Notes: generated by a model from the sequence alone, not told the origin. A stretch of DNA of 64,000 bases from Collybiopsis luxurians FD-317 M1 (GCA_000827265.1 KN834777.1:118249-182248), one strand, 5' to 3'. Counted from the first letter of the stretch, positions 1 to 12,614 are shown. A program made the numbers and translations.

Positions 1-795
1 GTGCCCAGGGTGCCACGAGGACACCCCCCTAACTCCTGTGGAACCTGAGGATCCCTGAAGTTCCCTCAGGATCCCTGGGGATCTTTGAGGTGTCCTCAGG
101 CTTCAACATATGAATGGGAAATAATAAAATATACTTTCATCTGTTCTTCTACTTACTCTACTCTATATATTCTACTTTTGTACTGCTTCTTGTGTACTTT
201 AGTATTGTACTTGTAATGATACATTGTTCCCTATTACTTTAGTTTTCATACTCAGTTATCACACTTTAAGTACAGTCCAATATATTAATATAAGCTTTGC
301 ATTGACTTAGCATACTCCAGAACAGTATATTTGCATAGTACAAAGTCTATACATATGTACATAGTATATATACAATAGGTTATAATAATATTGTGCATAT
401 TTTGACCATGGGAAAATGATTTTGATTGTAGACAGTTCACGGTGAGCTCATCATGTGATTTATGGAAAAAGTGAAAACCTTGGCATAATTCTAATCAAAT
501 AAATGTTCTGCTTGTGTATTTACATATGAATAATACATAACTAAATATTTACAATATAATTTTGTATGCTTTGTAGCATTTAAAATATTTCAGGTTCTGG
601 GATTCTCAGGGATCCTCAGGCCACTTTCAAATATCTTCCAGGGCACCTAGGAATTGGGCTAAAACCTGAGAAGCCCAAGTACTCTAAGCAACTTGGACTG
701 CCTGAGAGTGCCTGAAGGTTCCTAGGATTTGGCCAATTTCCTGGGTGCTATCAGGCTTTCTGTATTCACCTAGGCTTTAGGTACTTTTCCTGATG
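1..795 (-). mobile_element. 0.9-kb CATCAGG inverted-repeat element, copy 1 (cut by window start)
   Basis: This non-autonomous DNA element lies in minus orientation. Its 5' terminus CATCAGGAAAAGTACC reads leftward from 795. The middle is AT-rich and both flanks are dense in CCTNAGG and GGATCC words. It is the reverse complement of 37557-37634 plus 44405-44504 plus 49142-49835, matching from the subterminal GGATCC-rich part through the AT-rich core. No ORF of interest is present. The other terminus lies before base 1, so its target duplication cannot be checked. Confidence 0.8.
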
Positions 796-987
796 CAGGC
801 CACCTAGAGGTCTCTGGGGACACCCCCAAAATCCTAGGGATCCCAGGAATCTCTCAGATCTCTCCTAGAGTCTTTTGGAGCTTTGAGATTGCTCTGGGAT
901 CTTTCAGGGTCCCTGGGGATCCCTAGGAGTTAGGGGGTGTCTCCAGAGATCTTTGCAAAGCCTGGGCCCAGAGCATTTTTCCTGATG
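796..987 (+). repeat. 3' remnant of another CATCAGG element
   Basis: The segment is rich in CCTNAGG and GGGATCCC words and ends in GCATTTTTCCTGATG at 987, the 3' terminus seen at 49835, 51213 and 52595. Copy 1 therefore seems to have inserted into an older, plus-oriented copy. Confidence 0.6.
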
Positions 988-2000
988 CATCTGTTCATGG
1001 CTGATTCTTTCTTCTCCTGGAACCAAGAAAAGTGTGGATTCTGATTCAGAAGATGAGGAGGTGCCCCTGATTGGAGATAATATCAATGAAGACAAAAGAG
1101 ACTTGGCTCCAGATGCATGAAGCTTTTGTTCACACTTCATCTGGTATGTATTCAGTCATTTAAGCTGGGTTATTCATTCATATTTCTGCATAACAGAATT
1201 GCTTCCCAGTAATGACTTGTTTGATAACTCTGAGATATCTGGGGCACTTCACCTTGTAGTCTCTTCCCCACTGCCCAAAGACCTCATCTTTACTCCTCTG
1301 AAAAAGAACATTTTTCATGCTATCAATATGATGCCAACCTCAGTCACACATGGTGATCGTCCTGCTTTCTTGCATGCCATAAGGGACCATATAATGTGAT
1401 GGGACCCTGTGATTCATGCAAAAGTCAATAAAGTTTGTCAGCAAGAATTCAAACTTACATTTGACCAGATGCTCATTCAGAATCCCAGATTTATCCAGGC
1501 TTGTACCCCTCACTATGTGCCTCCCTCAAGTGTTCTTGTGCCTACACTCAAGTATGTCTTCAAGGTGTTTGGTAATGCTCATGACCACAAAACTGGACTG
1601 TTGATATTTAATGCAAAGGCATGGGATAAGGCAAATGCAGTTCTCACTTTGGCAATGCAACACTTGAGGAACCCTCTCATGTTGTCCAAAGTGATGTTTC
1701 TGACATTGCTTCCCTATTAACCAAATTACCTGTCTCTCAATCGGTGATTTCTGAGTTGGAAAACTTGGTTTTGCTCTCATCCCAATTGCCCATTCCGATT
1801 GATGTCCATCCAGCCAGGAACTCAGATCCATCAGCTCCTCAAATACCATCTGTCCCTGCAAGTCATCTTTCTGTTCCTGAACTAGTGACCTCCCAAACAA
1901 TGCCCATATTGCTGAAGCCAGTGTCTGCGGGCCCCGCTGAACCCTTACAGGTGAAACAGAGTCAAAGGGAGACATGGCTGCTCCAGCCAGACTAATGCAA
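988..2000 (+). pseudogene. Degenerate unrecognised gene
   Basis: I do not recognise the family. Reading pieces in consecutive frames gives an acidic stretch (about 1025-1120, SDSEDEEVPL), then a longer segment from about 1190 to 1720 containing MMPTSVTHGDRPAFLHAIRDH and TPHYVPPSSVL, then a serine- and proline-rich tail to about 1995. A TGA at 1396-1398 and frame changes near 1660-1720 interrupt it. The frame-to-frame continuity suggests a real but dead coding region, possibly a domesticated or transposon gene. No other copy of it is visible in the window. Confidence 0.35.
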
Positions 2001-2699
2001 GCAGGAAACAATATGCTCATGTCATCAGTGTAAATCATTGCAGTGTCCAGGTAATAATGATATTTTGCACTGTCCACACCCTTGTACTGTTTCTTGCAAG
2101 CAATGGGGTCAGACCAAAGACTGTAGGGGAGTTGATGGAGGCAGAACATGGTCCTACAAGTAGTTTTCATGTATTCCCTTATCAAATTTATTGTGTATAT
2201 AGCTTTGCTTTCTCAAGAGATGAGAATGCACATGTTGCATATTTAAGCACTGATCACATGAGCATTTAACTTTGAACCAATCATGAGATTGGCTGGATGG
2301 AGCCTCCCCTAATCTCTTTCTTTTCTTTTTTCCTTCTTTTACCAAAATTTCAATGGGACCTACCCAGTATATTGGAGCATAAACATTGAATTTAACCTCT
2401 GCTGCATCATAGTTATACCCAGCATTCCTTGTATTCACTCTTTTATAGGATACAGTGCCTATATATATATAATCCCATTATTTTCCTCCAGCCAATGTCC
2501 CTTATCAAATCATCAAGAATGTCATGGTCCCTCACTCAAACTACTGGGTGCCAGGGCCTTGTTCATGCTTTTACTTCCTTGCCATTTCTGCATTCTAATC
2601 ATACCCCAGTAACACTCATATTTGCTCATTTGATTGCATGAATACCTCCAGATTCTGCCTATATATCCTTAACCAAAACCCTTCCACAATTCACAGAGA
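2001..2699 (+). other. Upstream region of SEC14 copy 1, with older duplicated leader
   Basis: There is no gene. The stretch from about 2430 (ATTCACTCTTTTATAGGATAC, then a TATATATA run, then CCAATGTCCC) matches 25490-25570, 31200-31320 and 60150-60260, so it belongs to the repeated module. It ends with a TATATATCCTTAACC leader just before the SEC14-like ATG. Confidence 0.5.
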
Positions 2700-3787
2700 A
2701 TGTCCAATTTAGAAGCACCAGCACAGGTAAGTGCCAGCACACTGCCACAGGAGGCCACCTATCTGAACTACAAGTCTTTGCCTTGTTGTCTCAGTAATTT
2801 AATGATTCCATAGCAGCATGCACTGTTCAATCTCAAGAATGAGCTCCAGGATGAGGGGGTTTTTGTCAAGGAAAAAATGGATGATGCCACACTTTACAGT
2901 TCATTTCTTTCACTCCTATTTTTTGAGTTAGTACCCTGAGCTCATTCTGTGCATTAGATTCCTCAGAGCACAAAAATTTGACATCATCTTAGCAAAGGCA
3001 ATGATAATCACTTGTGAAAAATGGAGGAAACAGTTTGGAGTTAATAATATCATAAAGTAAGTCTTCCTGTATTTTTTCAAAATGTGCCAGCTGATTGACT
3101 GCATAGAAACTTTGACTTCCCAGAGAAGGAGGAAGTAGACAAACATTATCTGCAATGTTATCATAAGATGGACAAGGTATGTCTCACTGTTTTCTCCCTA
3201 TTGCCTTCCTCTCAATGGATGCCGGGATGGTGACCCAATCAACATTGAAGAGCTTGAAAACTCGACTTTGAAGCCCTCTATGCATGCACAACACAAGACC
3301 ATCTCCTTAAATGTCTCATTTGGGAATACAAGATGTTCATAACTTCACATCTCCCCACCTGTTCTGCTGCTGTCAGTCACCCCATCAAAACATCCTGCAC
3401 TATCCTCCACCTCAAGGACATCTCTCTCTCTCCAACTTCTATTGGGTCAAAGACTATGTTATGGCCACCCCATCCATTGGCCAAGACTGTTACTCTGAAT
3501 GCATGGGTAAATTCTACATTATCTATGCTCTGTGGTTATTTAGTGGTGTATGGACAGTCATTAATTCCTAGTTGAATGAGCTGACAGTAGCAAAGATTGT
3601 GATCTTGGGCAAGGACTATAAAGACACGCTGTTGGCTCAGATCCCAAAGGAGCACTTGCCAAAGGAGCTCGGGGGTGGTTGCACTTGTGGGAAGGGGTGT
3701 TCATTGAGTGACAAGGGACCATGGAATGAGGCTAAGTTGCAGAAGATCAAGGAGGAGATGAGTAATGGGTCTGCAAAGACTGCATAG
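2700..3787 (+). pseudogene. SEC14/CRAL-TRIO phosphatidylinositol-transfer-like gene, copy 1 (decayed)
   Basis: SEC14-family proteins exchange phosphatidylinositol and phosphatidylcholine at Golgi and endosomal membranes. Exon 1 starts MSNLEAPAQ at 2700. It has the N-terminal CRAL-TRIO_N pattern, but a TAG at the position other copies read as Gln (IPxQHAL) stops it. Exon 2 keeps the RA-KFD...CEKWRK helix (from about 2961). The CRAL-TRIO lobe follows from about 3223 (DGDPINIEEL...) to the stop at 3785-3787, including CMGKFYIIYA and SLSDKGPWNEAK. A TC dinucleotide run at 3421-3433 is two bases longer than the in-frame length, which breaks the frame. The next gene, converging on it, is an ankyrin gene fragment. 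Not functional as written. Confidence 0.85.
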
Positions 3788-4447
3788 AGTTAATTGACTA
3801 TAGCACGCATGGTTGTACTTACATCCTTCATAGCATTTATCATTTTTGAGTTGTTCAACCTTTAATCTAGAACATACAAATTACAAGGGGTAGTGGTGAA
3901 TCATTATTTATACTTACCAACATCTTGAGTCTTTAGAGAAGCTTGCTTAGGATATTTTGGTGTATGGTTTTTTGGTCTTGTTCAATAATAACTGCTTATG
4001 GTTAATCTGGAAGTTTTTTGAATATGGATTCTTCAGAGATTGGTTTCCTGTGAAATCTATACATGTTTCTGGGGTTGTATTAGACTTGAACCTGACATTC
4101 AAACCTAACTTTTCATTCATTTACTGCTGGCTTAAAGAAGCAGTCTTTGCTAGAGGGTACAGTAAGGAAGTCTTAACAAATAATTGTTCAGGTTAGCATC
4201 TAAGAGCTTCATTATCAATATCGGAAAAGACTGGATCATGATTCAGTTTCTGTGCTCAATAGAAAATACTGCATAATTTTTTTCTTTGTTCAAGTTAAAT
4301 ATGTTACATAGAATCCAGACATGTATTTAAGAATGAATTTCATTGCAGATGTAATCTGCATAAACAACTAGTGCAAGACATGAGATGGAAGATGGGGAGC
4401 CGCTGTAAAATAATTACAGCCCACAGATTCAGAATTATTCTCAAGAT
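3788..4447. other. Conserved spacer between SEC14 and ankyrin genes (copy 1)
   Basis: No gene. This roughly 650-bp convergent spacer recurs at 9679-10330 and 26862-27511, and partly at 31913-32142, with clear similarity throughout (for example TGTTTCTGGGGTTGTAT near 4065, 9958 and 27127). It probably holds the 3' UTRs and terminators of both neighbours. Confidence 0.6.
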
Positions 4448-5215
4448 CTATGGTCCCTTAAGTACTGTGCTATATCCTTCTGCTTCCAAGCAAGTGCTGC
4501 TTTCCATGCTGTTCCATATTTCTCTCCTTGGATATTGACATCTGCCCCTTTCTCTACTAGGAATTTTACAATATCCAGGCTTCATGTAGCAGCTGCTTGA
4601 AGTGCTGTTCCATAAAACCCTCCTTGTATATTCACATCTGCACCATTTTCTACTAGGAATTGAACAATATCCAGGTGTGCCCACCTGGCTTCTTCTTGCA
4701 GTGGAATGCCATAATCCCCCCCTTGGAGATTGGCATCTGCATTATTTTCCACCAAAAATTTCACAATATCCAGGTGCCCCCGAAAAGCCGCAACCCACAG
4801 TGCAGAGCCATATTGTTTATTGACATCTGCCCCATGTTCTACCAGCAACTTCACAATATCTAGACTGTTAATGGCTGCAGCCCGCAATGGAATACCTTGT
4901 GGTCCTCCTTTTGCATTGATATCAACACCTTTAGCCAGTAAGAATTTGACAACATCCAATTTTCCCCAATATGCTGCCCATTGGAGAGACCTTTGGCATT
5001 CCTCAGTTGAATCAACCTCAGAGTTAATGGTATTTTTGAGCAAGAATTTAACCAGGACCACTTTTCCCTCTCCTGCAGCAGCCTCAGTTGCACTTTTATA
5101 AGGTCTGTAATACTTCTTTTTTGTGGCTCCATACTTGATCAAAATTTTAGCAATATCCAAATGGCCAGATTTAGAGGCCTCATATAAGGCATCAGAATAC
5201 CAATCAAGTTTTGTG
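4448..5215 (-). pseudogene. DUF6535-ankyrin gene, copy 1: ankyrin part only
   Basis: About eight ankyrin repeats read on the minus strand, with the signature LDIVKFLVEHGADVN followed by an IQGG-YGTALQAAA turn. The main open part is 4582-5160. An in-frame TGA at 4579-4581 replaces the Arg seen in other copies (ATRSLDIV), after which the last two repeats continue in frame. The membrane domain and N-terminus are missing: at about 5215 the gene runs into the module linker through a short TTTGTGT overlap. Ankyrin arrays are protein-binding scaffolds; the partner is unknown. Confidence 0.85.
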
Positions 5216-6849
5216 TTTGTGTTTGTGTCACTGACATCAAGACAGACAGCGAATATTCAATAGATCAACAAGCAACATGACTCAGAAGCTGTGCAGTGCA
5301 CATTGGGAATGGAGAGCCAGGAAACTCACTGCCAGGGATAGTTCAATGAATATGCTGTCGTGACAGACACTGAATGGTATTTTTATTGATTTTAGGAGAT
5401 GGTGGCTATCATTTGAACAGTCTTGTCTACACCCATGTCGTCGCCACATGAGAAGGTTGTCCCTAGGCTGACTCTCATGCAAGCAAACTCGTGTCATTAA
5501 GAATCTGCGATAAGTAATCCGTGTTACCCTTTTTGGACATTATCGTATATGGAAATGGTCATCTGACCTTGCTTGCCATATGGAATCAATGCGTTCCTTT
5601 CACCAAACACTCACCGTACACATCCTAAGGCCTGATGTTTAACATTCCATACATATGATATCTCTGTAATACAAGTTATTTATGGAACGCAACTCTGTTT
5701 ATTGCACCCCTTTACCCCCTCGACAACCATTATCACCACAAAAGTGAGCTGAGAATACACAAAATGCACCTTTTTGTTTCTCCATGACATTGGAAAATGA
5801 AGCTTTGGGAAGCAACAGAGAGAATCCAAGCATCTTTCCCTTCAATCATCCTCTGCATACTAAGCGCAGATGGAATGGAGCAGTCAGCCTGAGTGAATAT
5901 GATGTATGGATATGGGTGTATCGAGTGCAATGCCAAGGTATGCTCTTCTTATGTATACTCGATTGAACCATTTCAACCCATTTCCTATCTCAAATATCTT
6001 CCAATTCAGATCTGACCCTGCCTTCATCATCCCATGTAAATCCTGATTCCTACACTAGAATATCATTCCAATCGAGTACACCTGCCATGGCCTGAAGACT
6101 TGTATCATGTGGCTCGTATGGAAGAAGGTTTCTCATTATCTGACGCAAGATAGTGTGTCCAGATTCAGATTTGAATGCGAATGTGGTGGGAATACTGCTC
6201 ATTCATGTGATCTGGAGGGACGTGACAGTAAAGATAATTCATTACAAAAGCAGTACATATGACTTTCATATGAGGTTCAAATCAGAACTCTGTAAGACTT
6301 GGCTAAGTTTAACCAGACTACATGAGAAGGTACAAATAAGAATCTTCAAATAATAAGGTAAATGAGACGCACGCTAAAATGCCACCCTTATCTTTACTGT
6401 GCTCATTTTCAAGCATCGTCGGTAAAAGGGCTAACAAGGATTAAAGGAAGTTCAGAAGGTTGAGTTGATGCTGAATGATATCTTTATCAAGTCTCAATTT
6501 TAGGAGGCAAGCTGACAAGGAAGTATACTAGAAGTGCCAATAAGGACTCGAGGAAGTTCGGTGAAATTGAGCGGTAAAAAGAGAGCAGTGTAGTGCTGGG
6601 GGACCCAGTATTTCGGCCTGGGTGACTTTGGTTTTCTTACGCGTGCGCTGTTGTTCACTTTTTCTCATTTTACCACCATTTTCTCCATAGTAAACTAGTA
6701 AACTCCTTCACGCCGTATTCATGCCCTACTTCTATTTCCAGCAAACAAATTATTTTTAAACTAATGTTTGGTTAATTACCCGATTAACTCACAAGACCTT
6801 CAGGTTCTCCTGACAAACTATTCAATGGACCAGAACAATCATGTTGCTG
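5216..6849. other. Module linker, no confident gene
   Basis: Bases 5216-5375 are a decayed copy of the sequence around the 37-codon ORFs at 21757 and 34664. Bases 6360-6850 match the linker ahead of the other phosducin-like copies (compare 21960-22440 and 34870-35340), including the ACTAGATCTGGTAAGTTGG motif. Bases 5500-6350 show no recognisable gene or repeat. Confidence 0.5.
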
Positions 6850-7135
6850 ACTAGATCTGGTAAGTTGGGCTTAAGCCTTCTTAACACCAAGCTGGATGAT
6901 TATTCTCAACCACTCTTTGGACAGGTGCTTCCTTTTGGATGATGCGCTTGTCCATTGAGCCCAATACCAAGTCATGTTTCCAGCCCTTCAAATGTTCCAT
7001 CAACAACCTGGCCTTTACCCTCGAACCAAACTTCAGCCTACACAAGATGGGAATGCACAGATTCGAGGTAGCAAAGAAGCTTCAAGCCAAAATTAGGCTT
7101 ACATCCGTAGTCATGAGTTCTGGTTGAATCACCTC
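6850..7135 (+). pseudogene. Phosducin-like remnant (copy 1) and following repeated exon
   Basis: The first 110 bp match the start of the phosducin-like exon at 22440 (ACTCTTTGGACAG acceptor, then a leucine-aspartate-rich start). The thioredoxin-like core present in the other copies is deleted. Bases 6968-7130 match 23110-23270 and 36540-36690, an unrecognised exon-like piece. Only a scar of the gene remains. Confidence 0.55.
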
Positions 7136-7324
7136 TTGCCGGCATTGGTTCTCAATGTCACCGCTCCAGTCCTATGGCAAGAAAGACGGAAATTTCAAGG
7201 AACAACATTTTTTATAACTGAAGGGTCAAGTGGATTGAGAAAGCCCCAGAGAACTGGAGGGTAAAAGCTCTTCGACACCAGTCCGTCATTACCAAATGTC
7301 TATTTTGCCACTAATCAACTTTTA

Positions 7325-8240
7325 TCTAGGGAAACCTCCGGCGCTGAGGATGATAAAGGTGACGACCCAGCATCTGACTCTGACCTTGTGCTACTCTGCC
7401 AGCACATGGGCAGCTATATTGACTCAGGTGAAGAATTGAACCTGAATCCCAAAGACCCTCCCACCTTGAAACCTTTCAATCTCCCATCTGATGAATAAAG
7501 CAATCCAATTCCTCCTCATTCCCTGCAACATTGCCCTGCGAGCAAACTTGTTCTTTCAACTCAGGACATTCAAAGCCCCTCACTGAGCCATACCTGCAAA
7601 CATCAACCTTCCTGCACCCCACGATCAAGCTGCACTACCTGGCAACTAGGTTGTACTCAAATGTCGACAGCGCTCTTGCACCCACAGTCAAGCTGTACGC
7701 CAATCAACTCATTCTCGCTTGCACACCTCTGCCTGCACTCCCCAACCCACCATATCCTCTTGTCATTGTTCTCCTTTACCCTCCCAACTTTTTCAATCTA
7801 CGGACATGGACCTAAGCAACTACAGCAATAATACGGAAGATGATTTTCATCCATCCAACATTGAGATGGACAACTGGAATGGACCACAACCTATGCATGA
7901 CCATTGCTAACACACCCGACAATTCTGATGTCCGAGGATGAGGAAGAAACAGCTGACTGGGTCCGGCTCCCTCTCAGACTACTGGTGGTCCCGGAAAACA
8001 TTCCTGGGTGTGCGTTCTGCATATTTCTTTTCCTGCAGCTAATGCAATTTCCAGATATCACTTCTACTAGTGCTTTTGGCCCTCAATCATTGCTTGTTTT
8101 GATAGACACTGTTGCTATGCTCACTCGGACTGTGTTATGTTGCTCACTCGCTATTTGCTTGGACTTTTTTTTTCTTGCTGCTTTGCTCTGCAACTCGCTA
8201 CTTGTCTGGCCCTTCATTGTCTTTCGCTGTGCTATTTGAC
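7325..8240 (+). pseudogene. Unrecognised acidic-protein gene, module copy 1
   Basis: The family is not recognised. After a TTTTATCTAG acceptor-like site the reading frame gives an acidic stretch (SDSDLVLL-QHMGSYIDS-EE). Downstream comes a second acidic piece near 7805-7900 (MDLSNYSNNTEDD) and a third near 7930-7960 (EDEEETADWV). The same three pieces recur at 23500-25010 and 59030-59760, and partly at 30420-30540. Frames shift between pieces, so introns or decay separate them. It lies just upstream of a SEC14-like copy in each module. Confidence 0.4.
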
Positions 8241-8808
8241 ATACTGTACTCTATCAATAAGGTATTCTAGTCTATGTAGATTATAGTGCACATGTATGAA
8301 CCTATATACTGTTTTACTTATTGAGCCTGGGTTTCAGGTGAGGTGTTTGAGTGAGAATGAGAGGGACGAGAAAGCTAAAGGTGGTTGGGTCCAAATTTGG
8401 TATCCATGAAGAGTGTTCTGTGAACTGGGGGTGCACATCAGAGTGAGCCTATTTACTGCCAGTTTTGTGCTATGTAGTTGAAGTCATAGCAGTATTCAGC
8501 AAAATGTTGCTGTAAAAAAAGTGCAGTGTATGGTTGAGAGTAGACATACTGAGTGATTAATTTAACACCGCAGTGTTCCACAGTGGAGGACCCGATGTTC
8601 TGGCTCAGGTGAGTTGTACCGGTTCTTTCACACTTCGAGTGGGCACCAGGCCTTTTTCACACTTTTAAACCTTGGATCACCCCCTCCTTGCCATTTCTGC
8701 ATTCTAATCATACCCCAGCAACACTCATATTGGTCATTTTATCAGACAGAACACTGCTAGATTTTCCTATATTTTCTTCTTACCCAAATTTTTAACAATT
8801 CGCTGAGA
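8241..8808. other. Intergenic, module-specific repeat
   Basis: No gene. It matches 25240-25760, 30770-31500 and 60000-60412 (TATTGAGCCTGG..., then GACCCGGTGTTC-like words, then the SEC14 leader). Confidence 0.5.
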
Positions 8809-9678
8809 ATGTCCAATCTAGAAGCACCTGCACAGGCAAGGGCCAGCGCAATCCCACAGGGGGTCACTGAAGCCTTTACCTGGATGCCTCAGTCATTGGA
8901 CAGTTCCCCAGCAGCATGCCCTGGACAAGTTCAAGAAAGAACTTCAAGCAGAGTGGGTTTTTGTCGAGGACAGAATGGTTGATGCTATGCTTTTACAGTT
9001 CATTTTTTCGCTCCTATGTTTTCGACTTAGTACCCTGAGCTCCTTCTGTGCATTAGATTCCTCATGGACAAGGTATGTCTCGTTGCCTTCTCCCTATCGC
9101 CTGCCTCGCAATGGATGCTAGGATGGTTGCCTGATCTACATTGAACAACTCGGAAAACTTGACTTCAAAGCCCTCTATGCGTGCACAACACAAGACTGTC
9201 TCCTCAAATGTCTCATCTGGGAATATGAGAAATTTATAACCTCCTGTCTCCCTGCCTGTTCCGCTGCTGTCTGTCACCCCATCGAAACATCCTGCACCAT
9301 TCTCAACCTCAAGGACGTCTCTCCAATTTCTATTGTGTCAAAGACTACATCATGGCTGCCTCATCCATCAGCCAAAACTGTTACCCCGAATGCATGGGTA
9401 AATTCTACATCATCAATGCTCCATGGTTGTTTAGTGGTGTATGGACGGTCATTAAGCCGTGGTTGGACAAAGTGACGGTGGCAAAGATTGTGATCTTGAG
9501 CAAGGACTATAAAGACACGTTGTTGGCTCAGATCCCAAAGGAGAATTTGCTGAAAGAGCTTGGGGGTGGTTGCACATGTGGGAAGGGGTGTTCGTTGAGT
9601 GACGAAGGACTGTGGAACGAGGCTAAGTGGCAGAAGATTGAGACGGAGATGAGTAATGGGTCTGCAAAGACAGTATAG
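8809..9678 (+). pseudogene. SEC14/CRAL-TRIO-like gene, copy 2 (internal deletion)
   Basis: The first exon starts MSNLEAPAQARASAIPQG at 8809 but shifts frame within 30 codons. Exons 2 and 3 are deleted: at about 9064 the intron 1 acceptor and first bases of exon 2 (ATTCCTC) join directly to the end of exon 3 (ATGGACAAG), followed by the normal donor GTATGT. The CRAL-TRIO lobe exon (about 9122-9678) is well preserved: CMGKFYIINAPWLFSGVW, KPWLDKVTVAKI, LLAQIPKENL and GCSLSDEGLWNEAK. The TC run at 9318-9324 is four bases shorter than the in-frame length, so upstream and downstream halves are out of frame. Confidence 0.85.
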
Positions 9679-10330
9679 AGATAGTTGACTATAGCGTGCG
9701 CTTTTACATACATATCCTTCATAGCATTTATCATTTTTTGAGTTGTTCATCATTTAATTCATGACATACACAGTACGAAGGGTAGTAGCGAATCATTATT
9801 TATACTTACCGACATCTTGAATCTTTTGAGAAGGTTACTTAGGGTATTTTGGTGTATGGTTTGTTGAGTCTTGTCCACTAATTACTGCTTATGGTTAATG
9901 TGGAAGTTTTGTGAGTATTGATCCTTTAGAGATTAGTTCTCTGTGAAGTCCAAACATGTTTCTGGGGTTGTATCAGACTTGAGCCTCATGTTCAAACCTA
10001 ACTTGTCATCCATTCTTATAGAGGCAGCCTCTGCTCACTGGTGTAGCAAAGAATTCTCAACAAAAAAATTGTTCAAGTTAGCATCTAAGAACCTCATATC
10101 TCAAAAGACTGGATCATGATTCAGTTTCTTTGCTCAATCAAAAAGACTGCATAAATTTTTCTTTATTCAAGTTAAATATGTTACACAGAATCAAGACATA
10201 TATTTAGGAAGTAACTGCATGGTACATATAGTCTGCATAAACTGAGGTAATTGAATACTATAACTAGTGCAAGACATGAGATGGAAGAGGGGGAGCTGCT
10301 GTAAGACAATCACAGCCCACAGATTCAGAA
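9679..10330. other. Conserved SEC14-ankyrin spacer (copy 2)
   Basis: No gene; second copy of the convergent 3' spacer described at 3788-4447. Confidence 0.6.
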
Positions 10331-12405
10331 TTAGTCTTGAGCTCCATGATCCCTTAAGTACTTTGCAATATCCTTATTCCTGTGAGCAAGTGCTATTTTC
10401 AATGCTGTTCCATATTTCCCTCCTTGGATATTGACATCTGCACCTTTCTCTACTAGGAATTTTACAATATCCAGGCTTTGTTTAGCAGCTGCTTGAAGTG
10501 CTGTTCCATAATTCCCTCCTTGTATATTGACATCTGCACCATTTTCTACTAGGAATTGAACCATATCCAGGTGTCCCAGGAATGCTGCTGCTTGCAATGC
10601 AGTGCCAAAATACCCCCCTTGGAGATTGACATTTGCATTATTTTCCACTAAGAATGTCACAATATCCAGGTGCCCATAATGAGCTGCTGCTTGCAGTGCA
10701 GTGTTCTCAAATGTTTCTGTTTGTATATTGACATCTGCCCCATGTTCTACAAGCAACTTCACAATATCTAGACTCCTACAGGCTCCAGCCTGTAGTACAG
10801 TACCATGCGGTTCTCCTGTTGCATTGACATCTACCCCTTTGGTCAACAAGAATTGGAAGACATCCAGTTTACCACTATATGCTGCCTGTTGGAGTGACCT
10901 TTGACATTCCTCAGTTGAATCAACCTCAGAGTTGATGGTATTTTTGAGCAAGTATTTAACCAGGTCCAATTTTCCATTTCCCGCAGCAACCTCAGTTGCA
11001 CTTGCATAAAATCCGCCATCATACTTCTTTTTTGTTGCTCCATATTTGACCAAAATTGTAGCAGTATCCAAATGGCCAGATTTGGAGGCCTCATATAATG
11101 CACCACAATACCAATCAAGTGCCTGGGGAAACTTATTGTGGGTTAGGGTGCACAGTGGTGTCTCTGAGCTGTTAGGCTCGGAATGGTGATGGTAAGATAA
11201 GCAATTGTCTATTGTTGCTGGCCTTCAGAGCAGGCCTTTTATACTCTATGGTAGGTATTCTAGAAGTATCTACAAGGTAAGTAACAGGTCTACCACATTC
11301 CATGTATCACTAATACCGCAGTAATTATCTGAGTAATCTATAAATAAATATTACTAAGCTTCATACCGGAGTTGCTAGTTCCGGTCAAAGCGTTGGATCA
11401 CAACAAAACTTAGTTTTGTGTTCCTCTATTATCTCAATGAACCTTGTCAATACTGATTCATTGCCATCTGTGGCAGCCTTCAGCAGAGACTTATTCATCA
11501 TTTCCTTATCAAATTCTGGAAAGCGACTATGATCTGGGAGTTGAATCCACTCGGAAATAGTAGAAGGCCAGATTTTGGCATCATAGCTGTTAGGGTCCTT
11601 GATTTGTGCCAGAGCATTGCAAATTGTTTGAGACAGCATAGTGATATGCTCTGATTCAAGTTTAAATTTCAGCACATCGAGCAATTGCTGGTGGTACCAA
11701 GAATTTTGAGATTTATTTTCAGTCAAGAATTCAGTAAAAATCCCATGCAGGGCCTGAGAAACAATCTCTCAAATGGATGAATTTGACTGCAAAGTGCATA
11801 ACCAAGCAATTATATCAATGGACATTATATCAAGTCTTGTAATCCATCTATTACTACTTTCCAATCTAAGCATTTTATGCTCAGCATCTTTCAAAGATCC
11901 TGGAAGAGCATCTGAATTAAAAAATAATCTTTTCAATGCCTTGTATGGATGCATTATATAATTTACTGGTTTGAAAAGCAGTGGTATCCTGTGAGGACAT
12001 TCCAACCAAATTAGTGTCAGGAAAATGCTCCCCAAGTACATTGAAAATGCAAGGATTGTAACTATGACTACCATCCAATAGAGTGACTGGTGCAGCTCAG
12101 ATACATATAATGAAAGGCCAACAAAGAAAAGTGCCAAAGATGCATGGAGAATAAGAGGTAAGATTCCAATGATCTCTGGAACCTTCCATTTCTCCAGTCC
12201 TGAAAATCTAAACTGCCTGATAACTGCTCTTTCTTTTGCATTTCCAGATGATATGGAACTATAAGCTTGAAGCCACTGCTTCACCAGTACAGATAGAAGT
12301 GCAGTGGCAAGTGACAAAGAGAGACTTGCAAAGAATAATCCATTTATCCACAGGTCATTTTTGTTTGGAATGACATTGTTTAGATCAACTGGTGAAAGCG
12401 GGATA
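10331..12405 (-). pseudogene. DUF6535-ankyrin gene, copy 2: C-terminal part
   Basis: On the minus strand, 12405 down to about 11765 encodes the DUF6535 membrane region (LWINGLFFASLSLSLATALLSVLVKQW, WKVPEIIGILPLILHASL, LEC-HRIPLLFKPVNYIMHP). 11726-11413 encodes the linker, and 11135-10331 encodes eight ankyrin repeats (open 10331-11071) ending RDHGAQD. A 270-bp insert (11136-11405) breaks the linker. At 12405 the gene is cut by a copia element; it resumes at 14763 and again, after a second insertion, at 20568. Rejoining the pieces needs only removal of the inserts and one copy of each target duplication. Confidence 0.9.
11136..11405. repeat. 270-bp solo-LTR-like insertion
   Basis: It interrupts the linker of ankyrin gene copy 2 and is flanked by direct repeats AAACTTA (11129-11135 and 11406-11412). 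It starts TTGTGGGTTAGG and ends GGATCACAACA, close to a TGTTGTG...CACAACA LTR that has lost its first two bases. A TTTTATACTC motif lies inside. Intact copy 3 has no such sequence at this point. Confidence 0.55.
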
Positions 12406-12614
12406 TGTTGTGGATCAATGATGTCATACATCTGGAAGATCTGCAATGTACCAGTAGTTGTACCCGAGGTTGATTACTAATCAACCAATAATTCTTAGTA
12501 TTTTGTAGAATATTCTAGTAGTCCTGTACTTAGGTATATAAGGCTCCAAGAAGAGCCAACACTAACAAGTTCCTTCATCATTTCGTACCCACTCTCACCC
12601 CACAATCTACAATA
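12406..12614 (+). repeat. 5' LTR of copia element 1 (209 bp)
   Basis: It starts TGTTGTGG and ends CTACAATA (ancestral CAACA, as at 61239). It aligns along its full length with the LTR at 61031-61239. A TATATAAG promoter box lies at 12535-12542. Confidence 0.9.

Noticed and set aside
4602..5101. Plus-strand ORFs opposite the ankyrin genes (also at 10701, 28110, 32835, 36812, 54938 and 55818)
   Set aside because: They are antisense shadows that recur wherever an ankyrin or DUF6535 segment lies on the minus strand and show no family features.
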